Shown: positions 25,958-34,879 of the stretch, piece by piece
How positions within the stretch are numbered: position 1 is the first letter of the stretch
Layout of the letters: each line of letters opens with the position of its first letter
Assembly: GCA_964500775.1 (NCBI GenBank)
Contig: CAZCQG010000006.1
Span: forward strand, 6,209-70,208
Source: CAZCQG01 sp964500775
GTDB taxonomy: Bacteria; Campylobacterota; Campylobacteria; Campylobacterales; CAZCQG01
DNA length: 64,000 nt
Direction: 5' to 3'
Program-made: the position numbers and the translations under genes
The notes under the pieces: model-generated
What the model saw: the letters and a program-made list of their open reading frames with translations, nothing else
What the model was told of the DNA's origin: nothing
Database searches by the model: none

Positions 25958-26369
25958 CGCCTTTAGCTTAGTAGAAGTAGTCATTGCCGTTACCATCATC
26001 TCTATGCTCTCGGTCGCGATTCTCCAAGTCTCGCAAAACTCTATCGCTTATACGCAAGATTCTAAAGAGAGATTCCGAGATACCGTATTGCTTACCCTTG
26101 ATGTTCGAGAGAATCTAAACAAGAACAAACAAGACGAGTTGTTTATTGATACCCTCCTCGAAGAAAAATACGCTATACCCGAGAAAGAGCTGCAATTTTT
26201 CAAAGATAAAAAAATAGCCTACAAACTAGAATCCGACGAGGAGCTAAAATTCATACTTCTTGATAAAGAGAGCGGTATGCCTCCCATCGACTTGCCTCGC
26301 CTAGCAAAGGTGACGCTTCGTGACGCAAAACATGGGTCGTTTATCTATATTCTACGAGATGCGCATTGA
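25947..26369 (+). CDS. gspI: Minor pseudopilin GspI-like
   Basis: 140 residues with a prepilin leader (RNA|FSLVEVVIAVTIISMLSVAIL): Phe+1 and Glu+5 are present, and Ala replaces Gly at -1, which I recall as common in Campylobacterota pseudopilins. Length and position before the GspJ-like gene fit GspI, the hub of the pseudopilus tip. It overlaps gspE upstream and ends in TTGA, where TTG starts the next gene. Confidence 0.72.
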   Translation: MMRNAFSLVEVVIAVTIISMLSVAILQVSQNSIAYTQDSKERFRDTVLLTLDVRENLNKNKQDELFIDTLLEEKYAIPEKELQFFKDKKIAYKLESDEELKFILLDKESGMPPIDLPRLAKVTLRDAKHGSFIYILRDAH

Positions 26370-26872
26370 AAAAAGGTTTTACGCTAGTAGAGATAATAGT
26401 CGCGATTACTATTTTTAGCATCGCTACACTGTTGATGTACAGGGTCACCGAATCGCTTAGGGTGGCAAACGGCAACCTCAAAAGACATTCAGAAATCGCA
26501 AAAAACGATAACCTGCTACTAGAAAATTTTAAACTCGATTTTCTCTACTCCGATGAGGGAAATGTTACATACAAAAAGGGTGAGCGCTTTGATGCTATAA
26601 TGTTTACCTCAAGACATTCACTATACGGGATTTCTCGACCTTATATCGAATACCACGTATCGAAAAATAAAAAACTTTGGAGAGTGGAATCGAGCATAGA
26701 TCACAATCTGACTATAGAAGACGAACACTTTATGTATGTAAAATTTGATGCCATAGCCCGAGATGTCGAGAGGTTTAAAGTGTACGAAGCAAACGGGAGT
26801 AAGCTAGTATATATACAAAGCGCCGGCAAAGAGCCGCTCTTTTTCGAGCTAGCTCATCCGAGCGCTATATAA
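26366..26872 (+). CDS. gspJ: Minor pseudopilin GspJ-like
   Basis: 168 residues with a canonical leader KKG|FTLVEIIVAITIFSIATLL and a soluble domain of GspJ size. With GspI and GspK it would form the pseudopilus tip complex. Translation starts at a TTG that overlaps the gspI stop (TTGA). It is the last gene of the operon and ends 3 bases before the convergent chemoreceptor gene, with no terminator visible between them. Confidence 0.72.
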   Translation: MKKGFTLVEIIVAITIFSIATLLMYRVTESLRVANGNLKRHSEIAKNDNLLLENFKLDFLYSDEGNVTYKKGERFDAIMFTSRHSLYGISRPYIEYHVSKNKKLWRVESSIDHNLTIEDEHFMYVKFDAIARDVERFKVYEANGSKLVYIQSAGKEPLFFELAHPSAI

Positions 26873-26875
26873 GTT

Positions 26876-29020
26876 TTATTTTTTCTCCGCCACCATTCTA
26901 TCGATAATAGAGAATAGCTTCTTACTCGCCCCTTCTGCTTCGTCAAAAAGGCGTACCATCTCCTCGGCATTTTGAGCCGAAGTCCCTTTTTTGATCATAT
27001 CCATTGCCTTGAGGACATTTTCATGCACCAATTTATGCGGTGCTTCGAGTTCTCTATACGCTGCGGTATCGCTAAAGTATCTTTTGCCGTCGCCGCTCTC
27101 GTACCATTTGCCTAGTCTGCAAGAGTGGTGATCCCCGAATTCCATCGTCACTTTTTCTTCAAAAGCAGATGAATACGCATTGACCTTAAATACCAAGTGG
27201 TCGAGTTTTGCAAGGTTTGCAAAAAGTTCATACGAGATGGCTGTATTGCCCTCTTTGATCTCCTTGGAGTTCTCTACTAGATTCTCCAATACGTTTCTAA
27301 ACTCATCGAGTTTTTTCGTAGAGACCTTCGCATACTCTTCTGTTTTTTCGTTAGATTCTAGGCTATGTACGGAGTTTTGTTTGAGGAGGTTGATATTTAC
27401 CTCAACCTCGGCGGTAGCTTTTTGTGTACGCTCGGCAAGCTTTCGCACCTCGTCGGCGACTACGGCAAATCCTCTGCCGTGTTCACCGGCGCGCGCGGCT
27501 TCTATCGCTGCGTTGAGCGCTAGGAGGTTTGTTTGATCGGAAATATCTTTGATAAGCATAATGACGTTGCTTATCTCTTCCACGCTTCGGTTAAGCGATT
27601 CGGAGTTGTCACGTGAGACATTTACCATTTCGCTTATAGAGTTTATCGATTCAAAAATCTCATCCATCGAATTTTGTACATCGTTTACGACCACTTCGTT
27701 TTTGCCGTTTACTTCATTGATATTGTTTAACGAAGCGATGTTGTTATTGAGACTTCCTTGGATGTCTTTTGCATTGAGCGTCGTCCCCTCCACCATCTTT
27801 TCGCCTAGGTGGACGGTCAAGTTGCTTCTTCTCAAGTTCTCTTGTGCTTTTGCCGTTGCTTCTTTGGCGTTTTGTGCATCCCTTTGTGCTGATTCGGCGA
27901 GTTTTTGAACTTTTTCTATAAAGATGTTGAAGCTTTTCGCCGCACGTCCTATTTCATCATTACCGTTTACGGGCAATCTTTTTGACATATCCGCATCGCC
28001 GCTGGCTAGCTCTTCTGCCATCTTATCGAGATTTCTTATCGGAGTGCTCACCGATCCTTTTACTACGATAAGCAAGAAGAGTAAAATCACGATGTCGATT
28101 ATCACCATTATCCAAACCTGTCTAAGCAATCCGTCCTTTGAGTTTGCGATGAGCTTTTTCAACTCGTCGGTTTTCTCGCCGACTACGGCATACGCTACGG
28201 TGTTACCCGAAAAATCTTTTATAGGTTCGGATACTAGCACAAACTCATCGGTTATGAGCGTCCCTTTTGTATCCGACACGTCCACTTGGGAGATCGAATC
28301 TGCAAACATTTTATCCACAGGCTCTTTTTGCGCCAAAGCAAATCCCGCGATCTTCTCTATTTTTGAATCTTTGAATATCAAATCGGTATACTCTTTAGTG
28401 AGGAGTATCACCGTCTCTTTGTGAAATTGCTCTTTTGCCATCCGCACGATAGAGTTTAGCCCTTGCATAAACTCAACCGATCCAAGATACTCTCCATCAG
28501 AATCTAGCACCGGAGCCAACCCTCTGATAGTCAATCCCGCTTTGCCCACTTCCACTGCCGCAAGAGGTTTTTTACTCTCTTTTACTTTATTTATCGTATG
28601 CCTAAAGCTTTTGAGATCATCGCCGAATTTATCGGGTCTCCAATGTCTAACAAAGCTAGTGACGTCTTTAGTGTGTATGTGGAGTTGAATGTTTTTAAAC
28701 TGCGTGTTGTTTTTGAAGTTGTCCGAAAGCTCTTGCAACCCTTTGATTGCGATTTCTCTATTGTCCTCTTTTAGTGCATCGATGACAAATTTATCTTGCG
28801 CTAACGTAATAGCGTTTGTAAGACCGATGTCCATCTTGCCGTCAAAGCCGTTCACGAATATACTTCTTAGATTTTCCGCCTCGCTTGCTTCTATATCTTT
28901 CTTGAGTTGATTGAGTGAGTATTCGTAATTAATAATTACGATGATAAACCCTATCAGAATCGATAGAACAAGGGGAAGATGAATCTTCGTAGCGATAGAG
29001 AGATTTTTGAACATTTCCAA
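26876..29020 (-). CDS. Methyl-accepting chemotaxis protein with periplasmic sensor and C-terminal CZB zinc domain
   Basis: 714 residues: membrane helix near 12-32, periplasmic sensor (about 33-300, Cache-like), second helix (WIMVIIDIVILLFLLIVV), HAMP, and a signalling domain with the conserved hairpin tip (DQTNLLALNAAIEAARAGEHGRGF). The C-terminal 110 residues form a chemoreceptor zinc-binding (CZB) domain with the His...Cys...His...His pattern (DHLVFK; HHSCRLGKWY; APHKLVHE). CZB domains in relatives such as Helicobacter TlpD sense oxidants through the zinc-bound cysteine. A strong GGAGG precedes the ATG. The ligand of the periplasmic part is unknown. Confidence 0.92.
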   Translation of the reverse strand: MEMFKNLSIATKIHLPLVLSILIGFIIVIINYEYSLNQLKKDIEASEAENLRSIFVNGFDGKMDIGLTNAITLAQDKFVIDALKEDNREIAIKGLQELSDNFKNNTQFKNIQLHIHTKDVTSFVRHWRPDKFGDDLKSFRHTINKVKESKKPLAAVEVGKAGLTIRGLAPVLDSDGEYLGSVEFMQGLNSIVRMAKEQFHKETVILLTKEYTDLIFKDSKIEKIAGFALAQKEPVDKMFADSISQVDVSDTKGTLITDEFVLVSEPIKDFSGNTVAYAVVGEKTDELKKLIANSKDGLLRQVWIMVIIDIVILLFLLIVVKGSVSTPIRNLDKMAEELASGDADMSKRLPVNGNDEIGRAAKSFNIFIEKVQKLAESAQRDAQNAKEATAKAQENLRRSNLTVHLGEKMVEGTTLNAKDIQGSLNNNIASLNNINEVNGKNEVVVNDVQNSMDEIFESINSISEMVNVSRDNSESLNRSVEEISNVIMLIKDISDQTNLLALNAAIEAARAGEHGRGFAVVADEVRKLAERTQKATAEVEVNINLLKQNSVHSLESNEKTEEYAKVSTKKLDEFRNVLENLVENSKEIKEGNTAISYELFANLAKLDHLVFKVNAYSSAFEEKVTMEFGDHHSCRLGKWYESGDGKRYFSDTAAYRELEAPHKLVHENVLKAMDMIKKGTSAQNAEEMVRLFDEAEGASKKLFSIIDRMVAEKK

Positions 29021-29102
29021 TACCTCCTAGTATTGAGGATAAAATCTCTCTATTTTACTAACAATTAACTGAACGTTACCATAAAAATAAGTTATTAAAA
29101 AA

Positions 29103-29621
29103 TTAATTAACTTTTTCTATAGCATTCTGTAGTAGTTTTCTTGCCTCTTCTTTGTTTTGGAACTCTTTTACTTTCACCCATTTATTTGGCTCAAGCATTT
29201 TATAGGTCTCAAAAAAGTTCTTTATCTTGTCCAAAGTAGCTTTGGGCAAATCCTCAAGCGATTTAATATTTTCGTATCTTGGATCGATTTTTGTCACGGG
29301 AACCGCAAGGAGTTTCTCGTCTTTGCCGCTCTCATCTTCCATAATAAGTACGCCGATAAGCCTGCAAGGTATCACGCTACCTGCTTGGAGCGGGTATTCG
29401 TTGAGTACGAGTATGTCGGCAGGATCACCGTCGTCCGCCAGTGTATTAGGTACAAAACCGTAGTTTGCAGGATAAAACATCGCGCTGTACATCACTCTAT
29501 CTACCACAACCGCACCGCTTTCTTTATCTATCTCATACTTGATGTTTGACCCGAAAGGTATCTCGATTACTGCGTTGATTTTTTCGGGATTTGACCCGAT
29601 CTCGATTTTTGAAATATCCAT
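29103..29621 (-). CDS. ppa: Inorganic pyrophosphatase
   Basis: 172 residues of family I soluble pyrophosphatase, which hydrolyses pyrophosphate to drive biosynthesis. Active-site signatures include EIPFGSNIKYEIDKESG, YPANYGFVPNTLADDGDPAD and VPVTKIDPRY, giving the metal-binding Asp and Glu residues. Length is typical for bacteria. It is preceded by a 140-base gap that holds a large structured inverted repeat. Confidence 0.95.
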   Translation of the reverse strand: MDISKIEIGSNPEKINAVIEIPFGSNIKYEIDKESGAVVVDRVMYSAMFYPANYGFVPNTLADDGDPADILVLNEYPLQAGSVIPCRLIGVLIMEDESGKDEKLLAVPVTKIDPRYENIKSLEDLPKATLDKIKNFFETYKMLEPNKWVKVKEFQNKEEARKLLQNAIEKVN

Positions 29622-29645
29622 TTTAAGCTCCTATAATAATTGTTA

Positions 29646-29758
29646 AAGACCCCTCCGTAATCCTCACGATACGCTTTGTCCCGACGGGTCGAAATCTCTG
29701 ATTTCGGGGGCTCCCGTCGTGCGGCAACTGCGAGGAGTGCGGATTACGGAGAGGTCTT
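29646..29758 (-). ncRNA. Large structured inverted-repeat element between the MoCF gene and ppa
   Basis: The outer arms (29646-29667 and 29737-29758) pair over 22 positions with two mismatches. Inside are a perfect 7-bp stem (CGACGGG 29682-29688 with CCCGTCG 29713-29719) and a perfect 7-bp hairpin with loop TCT (CGAAATC-TCT-GATTTCG, 29690-29706). This nested fold over 113 bases is GC-richer than its surroundings and carries no open frame. Both flanking genes read leftward, so it would sit in the ppa leader. It may be a structured RNA, a processing or attenuation site, or a small non-coding mobile repeat. The strand is an assumption. Confidence 0.55.
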
Positions 29759-29761
29759 GTT

Positions 29762-30526
29762 TTAAATTTCTTCGCCGACTGTATATTGCCAGTCATTGTT
29801 TTCTATATACTCCACTAGCTTGCCGTACCAAGTATCCAAAAGGATTTTATCGTAGCCCCTTATCGAAATGGTGACTTCAGGGGTGTATCTACCCTCTTTA
29901 TAGTTTCCCATCCGAGGCAACGAAGAGACTTCGATTCCTTCAGGGACACTCTTCATATACTCGATGAAGCGCTCTTCGCTCACCGCCAAGCTCACGGTAT
30001 AAGAGTGCCTCTCTTCCCCTTGCGGGAAATGGCGCTCCACTACCCATTCACACATCGGCGCTGCCATCTCCGGAAAGCCGGGCATAAAGAAAAATCGCCC
30101 CTCCAAGCTAAATCCGGGGACTTGATTAATAGGATTTGGTATGAGTCCTGCCCCTTTTGGGAGCTTTGCCATATTGATTCTATTGGGATACGCCGCCTCG
30201 CCGAATCGTCCCGTGATGATACTAGCCGCCTCTGCGTGCAGCTCCATCTCTCCTGCACTAAAGACACGTGCCGCGATCTCTCGCGTGTAGTCATCAGGCG
30301 TAGCGCCGATACCGCCGAAGCAGAACATCACGCTCTCTTCCGTGTTTTTTATTAGCTCAAAGACGGAGCTTAATAGCTCCACTTTGTCCTCTATCATAAA
30401 ACTGCCGGAGTGATTCCAGCCCTTTTGCAATAGCAAGGCGTTCACCCGTTTAAAGTGGGCATCTTCACGCCTGCCGTTTAGTAATTCAGTACCGATGATG
30501 ACGGTAAAGAATCTAGGGTGCTTCAT
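29762..30526 (-). CDS. MoCF-domain (MoaB/CinA N-terminal type) protein
   Basis: 254 residues. The N-terminal half has the molybdopterin-binding fold motif seen in MoaB, MogA and CinA: VIIGTELLNGRREDAHF, then CFGGIGATPDDYTREIAA. The C-terminal half (about 170-254) lacks the CinA amidase domain. It may be an unassigned cofactor-binding enzyme; a molybdenum-cofactor role is possible given the moa genes at 2-4 kb, but they are distant. It overlaps adk by 4 bases and probably belongs to an aspS-adk operon. Confidence 0.78.
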   Translation of the reverse strand: MKHPRFFTVIIGTELLNGRREDAHFKRVNALLLQKGWNHSGSFMIEDKVELLSSVFELIKNTEESVMFCFGGIGATPDDYTREIAARVFSAGEMELHAEAASIITGRFGEAAYPNRINMAKLPKGAGLIPNPINQVPGFSLEGRFFFMPGFPEMAAPMCEWVVERHFPQGEERHSYTVSLAVSEERFIEYMKSVPEGIEVSSLPRMGNYKEGRYTPEVTISIRGYDKILLDTWYGKLVEYIENNDWQYTVGEEI

Positions 30527-31095
30527 ATCTTGCTTTTAATGAAGCTTTCCATTTCAGCGACTATCTCCTCGATAGTTCTCTCGCCGTTAATCTTTTGCAA
30601 AATTCCTTTCGCACCGTAAAAATCTTGTATATCTTTGAGCGGGTCGCTATAGACTTTCATCCTATTATAAAACACCTCTGCGTTATCATCCGCTCCTCTA
30701 GCTCTCCCAAGCACTCTATCTTTAGCTACTTGTTCGCTCACTTCTACTTCGATGACGTTTACTAGCGTAATCGTGTCGCTTTTTGCTAGCAGTGAATCAA
30801 GAGCGTTCATCTGCTCTACGCTTCGCGGGAATCCGTCGATGAGAATCGTATCTTTATCGGAGTGATCGATCGCCCCTACTATCGTCTCGATAACTACATC
30901 CAAAGGTACTAGCATCCCTTTACTTGTAAATCCGTCTATCATTTTCCCGCGCTCGCTGCCGCTAGCTACTTCGGCTCTCAAAAGCTCGCCCGTACTGTAG
31001 TGTGCGATAGTTTCGCTATTGTTTTTGCTGATGATCTCGGCATCCGTCGTTTTGCCGCTTCCGGGTGCTCCGATGATCAAAAATAGTTTTTTCAT
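30523..31095 (-). CDS. adk: Adenylate kinase
   Basis: 190 residues counted from the ATG at 31095, where GAGAG lies upstream and the protein starts MKKLFLIIGAPGSGKTT, as adenylate kinases do. The longer frame to 31236 would add 47 unrelated residues inside aspS. The P-loop GAPGSGKTT, DGFPRSVEQMNAL and the arginines of GRARGADDN are present. The LID is the short form without a zinc site. It balances AMP, ADP and ATP. Confidence 0.93.
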   Translation of the reverse strand: MKKLFLIIGAPGSGKTTDAEIISKNNSETIAHYSTGELLRAEVASGSERGKMIDGFTSKGMLVPLDVVIETIVGAIDHSDKDTILIDGFPRSVEQMNALDSLLAKSDTITLVNVIEVEVSEQVAKDRVLGRARGADDNAEVFYNRMKVYSDPLKDIQDFYGAKGILQKINGERTIEEIVAEMESFIKSKI

Positions 31096-31114
31096 AAATG
31101 CTCTCCTGTCAAAA

Positions 31115-32866
31115 TTAATCTTGTAAGTTTTTCTTGATTCTAAGACCAAGCTCGTTGAGTTGTGCGCCTTCGACCTCACTTGGAGCGTGCGATAGAAGAC
31201 ATTGCGCTTTTTGCGTTTTAGGGAAGGCGATGACATCTCTGATACTCTCGGCTCCCGTGATGAGCATCATCAGTCTATCAAAGCCCAATGCAAACCCGCC
31301 GTGCGGAGGAGCGCCGAATCTTAGCGCATCGAGCAAGAAGCCGAACTTCATATTTGCATCTTCCTTGCCGATACCCAAAATCTCGAATACTTTTTCTTGA
31401 ATCTCCTCTTTGTGGATTCTTATGCTACCGCCGCCAAGCTCGATACCGTTTAAAACGATGTCGTAAGCGATAGATTGTATATCCTCCACATCCTCGCATT
31501 CAAGGTCTTTTGGCATAGTAAATGGGTGATGGAGCGCTTTTGTGCGCCCTTCGTCTTTTTCAAACATAGGGAAATCCACGACCCAAACAAAACGCATCTC
31601 CTCTTTATCGATAAGTCCTAGATTTTTTCCGAGTTCTAGTCGCAACCGCCCCATATAATCAAGCACCGTCTTTTTATTGCCCGCACCGAAGAATATAATG
31701 TCGCCTTGTTGCAGCGCGGCGCGCTCTTGTAGTTTTGCGAGTGAAGATTCCGAGAGGAATTTCACTAGCGGACCTTTCAGTCCATCCTCTTTGACTTGGA
31801 TATATGCCAGTCCCTTTGCACCGAATTTTCTTACGAAATCTTCGAGTTCTTTGAGGTCTTTTCTGGAGAGCTTCTCATCGCCGCCGGGGACTTTTAGTGC
31901 TTTAATTCTATTGTGCTTGGGGTGGGTAGCGATGGAGCTAAAAATCTCGTTGTTCGAATCTTCAAAAAGATCGATAACGTCGATAAGCTTCAAGTCAAAG
32001 CGCATATCGGGTCTATCGATGCCGTAAGATTCCATTGCTTCATTGTACGTGATTCGCTCAAACGGAGGATTGATTGTCTTGCCGCAAGCGCTAAAAATAT
32101 CCTTCAGCAGCTCTTCGCCCACTTTGATGACATCTTCTTGCTCGCAAAAGCTCATCTCCACGTCTATTTGGGTAAACTCCGGTTGTCTATCGGCACGCAA
32201 ATCCTCGTCCCGAAAACATTTAGCGATTTGAAAATATCTATCAAATCCTGCCACCATAAGAATCTGTTTGAATAACTGCGGACTTTGGGGCAATGCGAAA
32301 AATTCCCCCGGATGGACACGGCTAGGGACGAGATAATCTCTCGCACCTTCGGGAGTAGACTTGGTGAGAATCGGTGTCTCCACTTCTAGGAATCCAAGCC
32401 TATCCAAGCAATTCCTTGCCGCGATTGCCGCTTTGCTTCGCAATGCAAATATCTCAAAGGATTTTGGATTTCGGAGGTCTAGGAATCTGTATTTGAGGCG
32501 CAATTCCTCGCCCACATTCTTATCGCCGATAGCGATAGGAGGGGTTTGTGAAGCATTTTCGATGATAAGATTTTCAAGCACTACTTCGATTTTCCCCGTA
32601 GGGATTTTGAGGTTTTGCAACCCTTCACCCCTCGCCCTCACTTTTCCGCGCGCGCGCAAAACATATTCATCTCTTACTTTTTGCGCAATCGTATGCGCCT
32701 CTTTGTTATCATCGGGGTCGCAAACGAGCTGAACGACTCCGCTTTTATCCCGCAAATCTATAAATATGACCCCGCCGTGATCTCTATAACTATTTACCCA
32801 TCCGCAAAGCTCTACCGCTTCACCGATATTGTTTTCATTTATCGCAGCACACAGATGGCTTCTCAA
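31115..32866 (-). CDS. aspS: Aspartyl-tRNA synthetase
   Basis: 583 residues of bacterial-type class II synthetase: N-terminal OB-fold anticodon domain (CGWVNSYRDHGGVIFIDLRDKSG is the family mark), motif 2 (FRDEDLRADRQPEFTQIDVEMSF), the bacterial GAD insertion near 290-400 and motif 3 (GFALGFDRLMMLI). In bacteria with GatCAB this enzyme often charges tRNA-Asn as well; that cannot be decided here. It is divergent from the hydrogenase operon over 162 bases. Confidence 0.95.
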   Translation of the reverse strand: MRSHLCAAINENNIGEAVELCGWVNSYRDHGGVIFIDLRDKSGVVQLVCDPDDNKEAHTIAQKVRDEYVLRARGKVRARGEGLQNLKIPTGKIEVVLENLIIENASQTPPIAIGDKNVGEELRLKYRFLDLRNPKSFEIFALRSKAAIAARNCLDRLGFLEVETPILTKSTPEGARDYLVPSRVHPGEFFALPQSPQLFKQILMVAGFDRYFQIAKCFRDEDLRADRQPEFTQIDVEMSFCEQEDVIKVGEELLKDIFSACGKTINPPFERITYNEAMESYGIDRPDMRFDLKLIDVIDLFEDSNNEIFSSIATHPKHNRIKALKVPGGDEKLSRKDLKELEDFVRKFGAKGLAYIQVKEDGLKGPLVKFLSESSLAKLQERAALQQGDIIFFGAGNKKTVLDYMGRLRLELGKNLGLIDKEEMRFVWVVDFPMFEKDEGRTKALHHPFTMPKDLECEDVEDIQSIAYDIVLNGIELGGGSIRIHKEEIQEKVFEILGIGKEDANMKFGFLLDALRFGAPPHGGFALGFDRLMMLITGAESIRDVIAFPKTQKAQCLLSHAPSEVEGAQLNELGLRIKKNLQD

Positions 32867-32981
32867 AAGGTCTCCTAAATATTTTTATAAAAAAGGGTGG
32901 AATTGTAACATATACTTACTTCTTGTATTTTTAATTCCGTTTAATGATTGGATTTGTTATTTGCGGCTAAAATGTCATCAA

Positions 32982-33001
32982 AGGCGGGTAACATCCCGCT
33001 T
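32982..33001 (+). other. Hairpin in the leader of the hydrogenase operon
   Basis: AGGCGGG and CCCGCTT pair over 7 bp (one G-U) around a 6-base loop, 27 bases before the first hydrogenase gene. It is not followed by a T run and so is not a normal terminator. It may shape translation or mRNA stability. Confidence 0.35.
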
Positions 33002-33028
33002 CTATCTTGAACAATAACGCGGTGAACA

Positions 33029-34879
33029 ATGCAAGAGATATTATTGATACTCCTTTTCGGTCCTTTTATGAGTGCGGCATTTTACTCGCTACTGCCTCGT
33101 GAAAGCGGTAATTTAACCATCATTGCCGCGGTAGCGGTTTTTTCATTGTCGGCTCTGTATCTGCATACGAGTCTAGAATCGCCGCTATTTTTATCACTCC
33201 ATCTCCATGGGTTGATTTTGACGGTGGATTACCTATTGCTCGGATACTTCTTGTATGAAGGGATAAAAAACCGCTCAAAAGAGATTATTCTACTCTCGCT
33301 CGTTCAATTGGCACTTTTTACCTATTTTGTTTTTACGGCAAAAGAAAGCGAAACGCCGCAGATTTACTTGGATTCCCTTGCGACTATGATGCTACTGCTC
33401 ATCAACATCGTCGGCGGAGCGATTTTGGTGTATGCGCTAGATTATATGAGAGACGAGACTACCGTCCTCAAGAAAGAGAAACAATTTGTAGCGTTGCTTT
33501 TATGTTTTTTAGGGGTGATGAACTTTGCGGTCGTGAGCAACAATATCGAGTGGTTCTTCCTGTTTTTTGAGCTTACCACGCTATTTTCATTTTTACTTAT
33601 CGGATTCCGAAAAGACGAAGTTTCTATACAAAATGCTCTAAAAGCATTATGGATGAATCAAATCGGCGGCGTATTTATTCTCGCAGCCCTCATATACCTA
33701 GCGACAAATAATTTCGACATAACCTTTAGTGCGCTCCTCGCTTCGCACGATAACGTCTACTTCATCCTCCCCGTTGCACTCTTGTCTTTGGCGGTGATGA
33801 TAAAAGGGGCAATGTTCCCTTTTGATCGATGGCTACTTGGTGCGATGGTAGCGCCCACACCCGTCTCGGCGATACTCCACTCCGCTACGATGGTGAAAAT
33901 CGCCCCCTATATGATACTACGCCTCTCAGAATCCATAGCCGCTAGCGGTGTCGGGATTCTTATCACCCTTTTTGGCGCGATCGTGTTTTTCGGGGCGAGC
34001 TTTATCGCGCTCGGAAAAGAGAATCTCAAAGAGATACTCGCCTATTCGACCATTGCGATGCTCTCCCTAGCTATGGCACTCGGAGCGACGGGCAATAGCG
34101 ATGCGCAATTTGCGGCACTAATGATCATCATCTTCCACGGTATCAGCAAAGCGATACTCTTTATGTGTGCGGGGATTTTCGAGAAAAAATACCACGCCAA
34201 AACACTTACCCAAATACAAGAGCTCTTGTACGAAGCCCCTTTTTTGGTCATCGTAACGACTATTGGATTCCTATCTATCACCATCCCGCCGATGGGGGCA
34301 TTTTTGGGAAAAATGTTTGCCATCGAAGCTTTGAGTCACATAGGAGCATTTGGGGTCGTCACACTCTCTTCTACGATGCTGATAGTTTTCGGAAGCGTGG
34401 CACTAAGCGTCCTCTATTTTCGGGTGATAGGATCAATGGTGCAAAAAGAGGGGGCGAAAACAAGCTATACCGTCGATTTGATGCGACCGTGGTATAAGTA
34501 TTCGCTCGTCGCTCTTTTGACGATACTTACGATAACGTCGATGGGGTGTTTTATAATGTTTAAATTTTTATTTTTGGATGCCTTGGTAGGAATCTCGCAT
34601 GAAGCATATAGCTTTACATGGACGTGGGCGGGGATGCGATTTGGCGAAATAGAGCTAAAAGCATACTACCTCATCGCGGGATTTCTCTTTTTACTCTCTC
34701 CGATACTCGCACTCACCCACAGGATCAAAAACAGAGACAGAGCACTTGAATACAGCTGCGGGGAGCGATTTGACTTTAAATTCAATATGTTCAAAATACA
34801 CTTTTTTGATGCAAATAAAAAATACTTCGATATTATCGGGATCATTGGATTCTTATCTATTCTAGTTTGGAGTGTGTGA
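33029..34879 (+). CDS. Ech-type group 4 hydrogenase, antiporter-like membrane subunit (EchA/NuoL-like)
   Basis: 616 residues with about 14-16 membrane segments and the proton-translocating antiporter domain also found in NuoL and HyfB. The conserved block is RWLLGAMVAPTPVSAILHSA, followed by MVKIAPYMILRLS. A long C-terminal membrane part follows. It begins a six-gene set in the order large membrane protein, NuoH-like, small subunit, NuoC-like, large subunit, ferredoxin, which is that of echABCDEF. It would pump H+ or Na+ when the hydrogenase transfers electrons. It overlaps the next gene by 8 bases. Confidence 0.87.
   Translation: MQEILLILLFGPFMSAAFYSLLPRESGNLTIIAAVAVFSLSALYLHTSLESPLFLSLHLHGLILTVDYLLLGYFLYEGIKNRSKEIILLSLVQLALFTYFVFTAKESETPQIYLDSLATMMLLLINIVGGAILVYALDYMRDETTVLKKEKQFVALLLCFLGVMNFAVVSNNIEWFFLFFELTTLFSFLLIGFRKDEVSIQNALKALWMNQIGGVFILAALIYLATNNFDITFSALLASHDNVYFILPVALLSLAVMIKGAMFPFDRWLLGAMVAPTPVSAILHSATMVKIAPYMILRLSESIAASGVGILITLFGAIVFFGASFIALGKENLKEILAYSTIAMLSLAMALGATGNSDAQFAALMIIIFHGISKAILFMCAGIFEKKYHAKTLTQIQELLYEAPFLVIVTTIGFLSITIPPMGAFLGKMFAIEALSHIGAFGVVTLSSTMLIVFGSVALSVLYFRVIGSMVQKEGAKTSYTVDLMRPWYKYSLVALLTILTITSMGCFIMFKFLFLDALVGISHEAYSFTWTWAGMRFGEIELKAYYLIAGFLFLLSPILALTHRIKNRDRALEYSCGERFDFKFNMFKIHFFDANKKYFDIIGIIGFLSILVWSV

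Noticed and set aside
32950..32964. Sigma-54-like GG...GC before the hydrogenase operon
   Set aside because: The spacing is 11 bases rather than 10, and sigma-54 promoters tolerate very little change in spacing.
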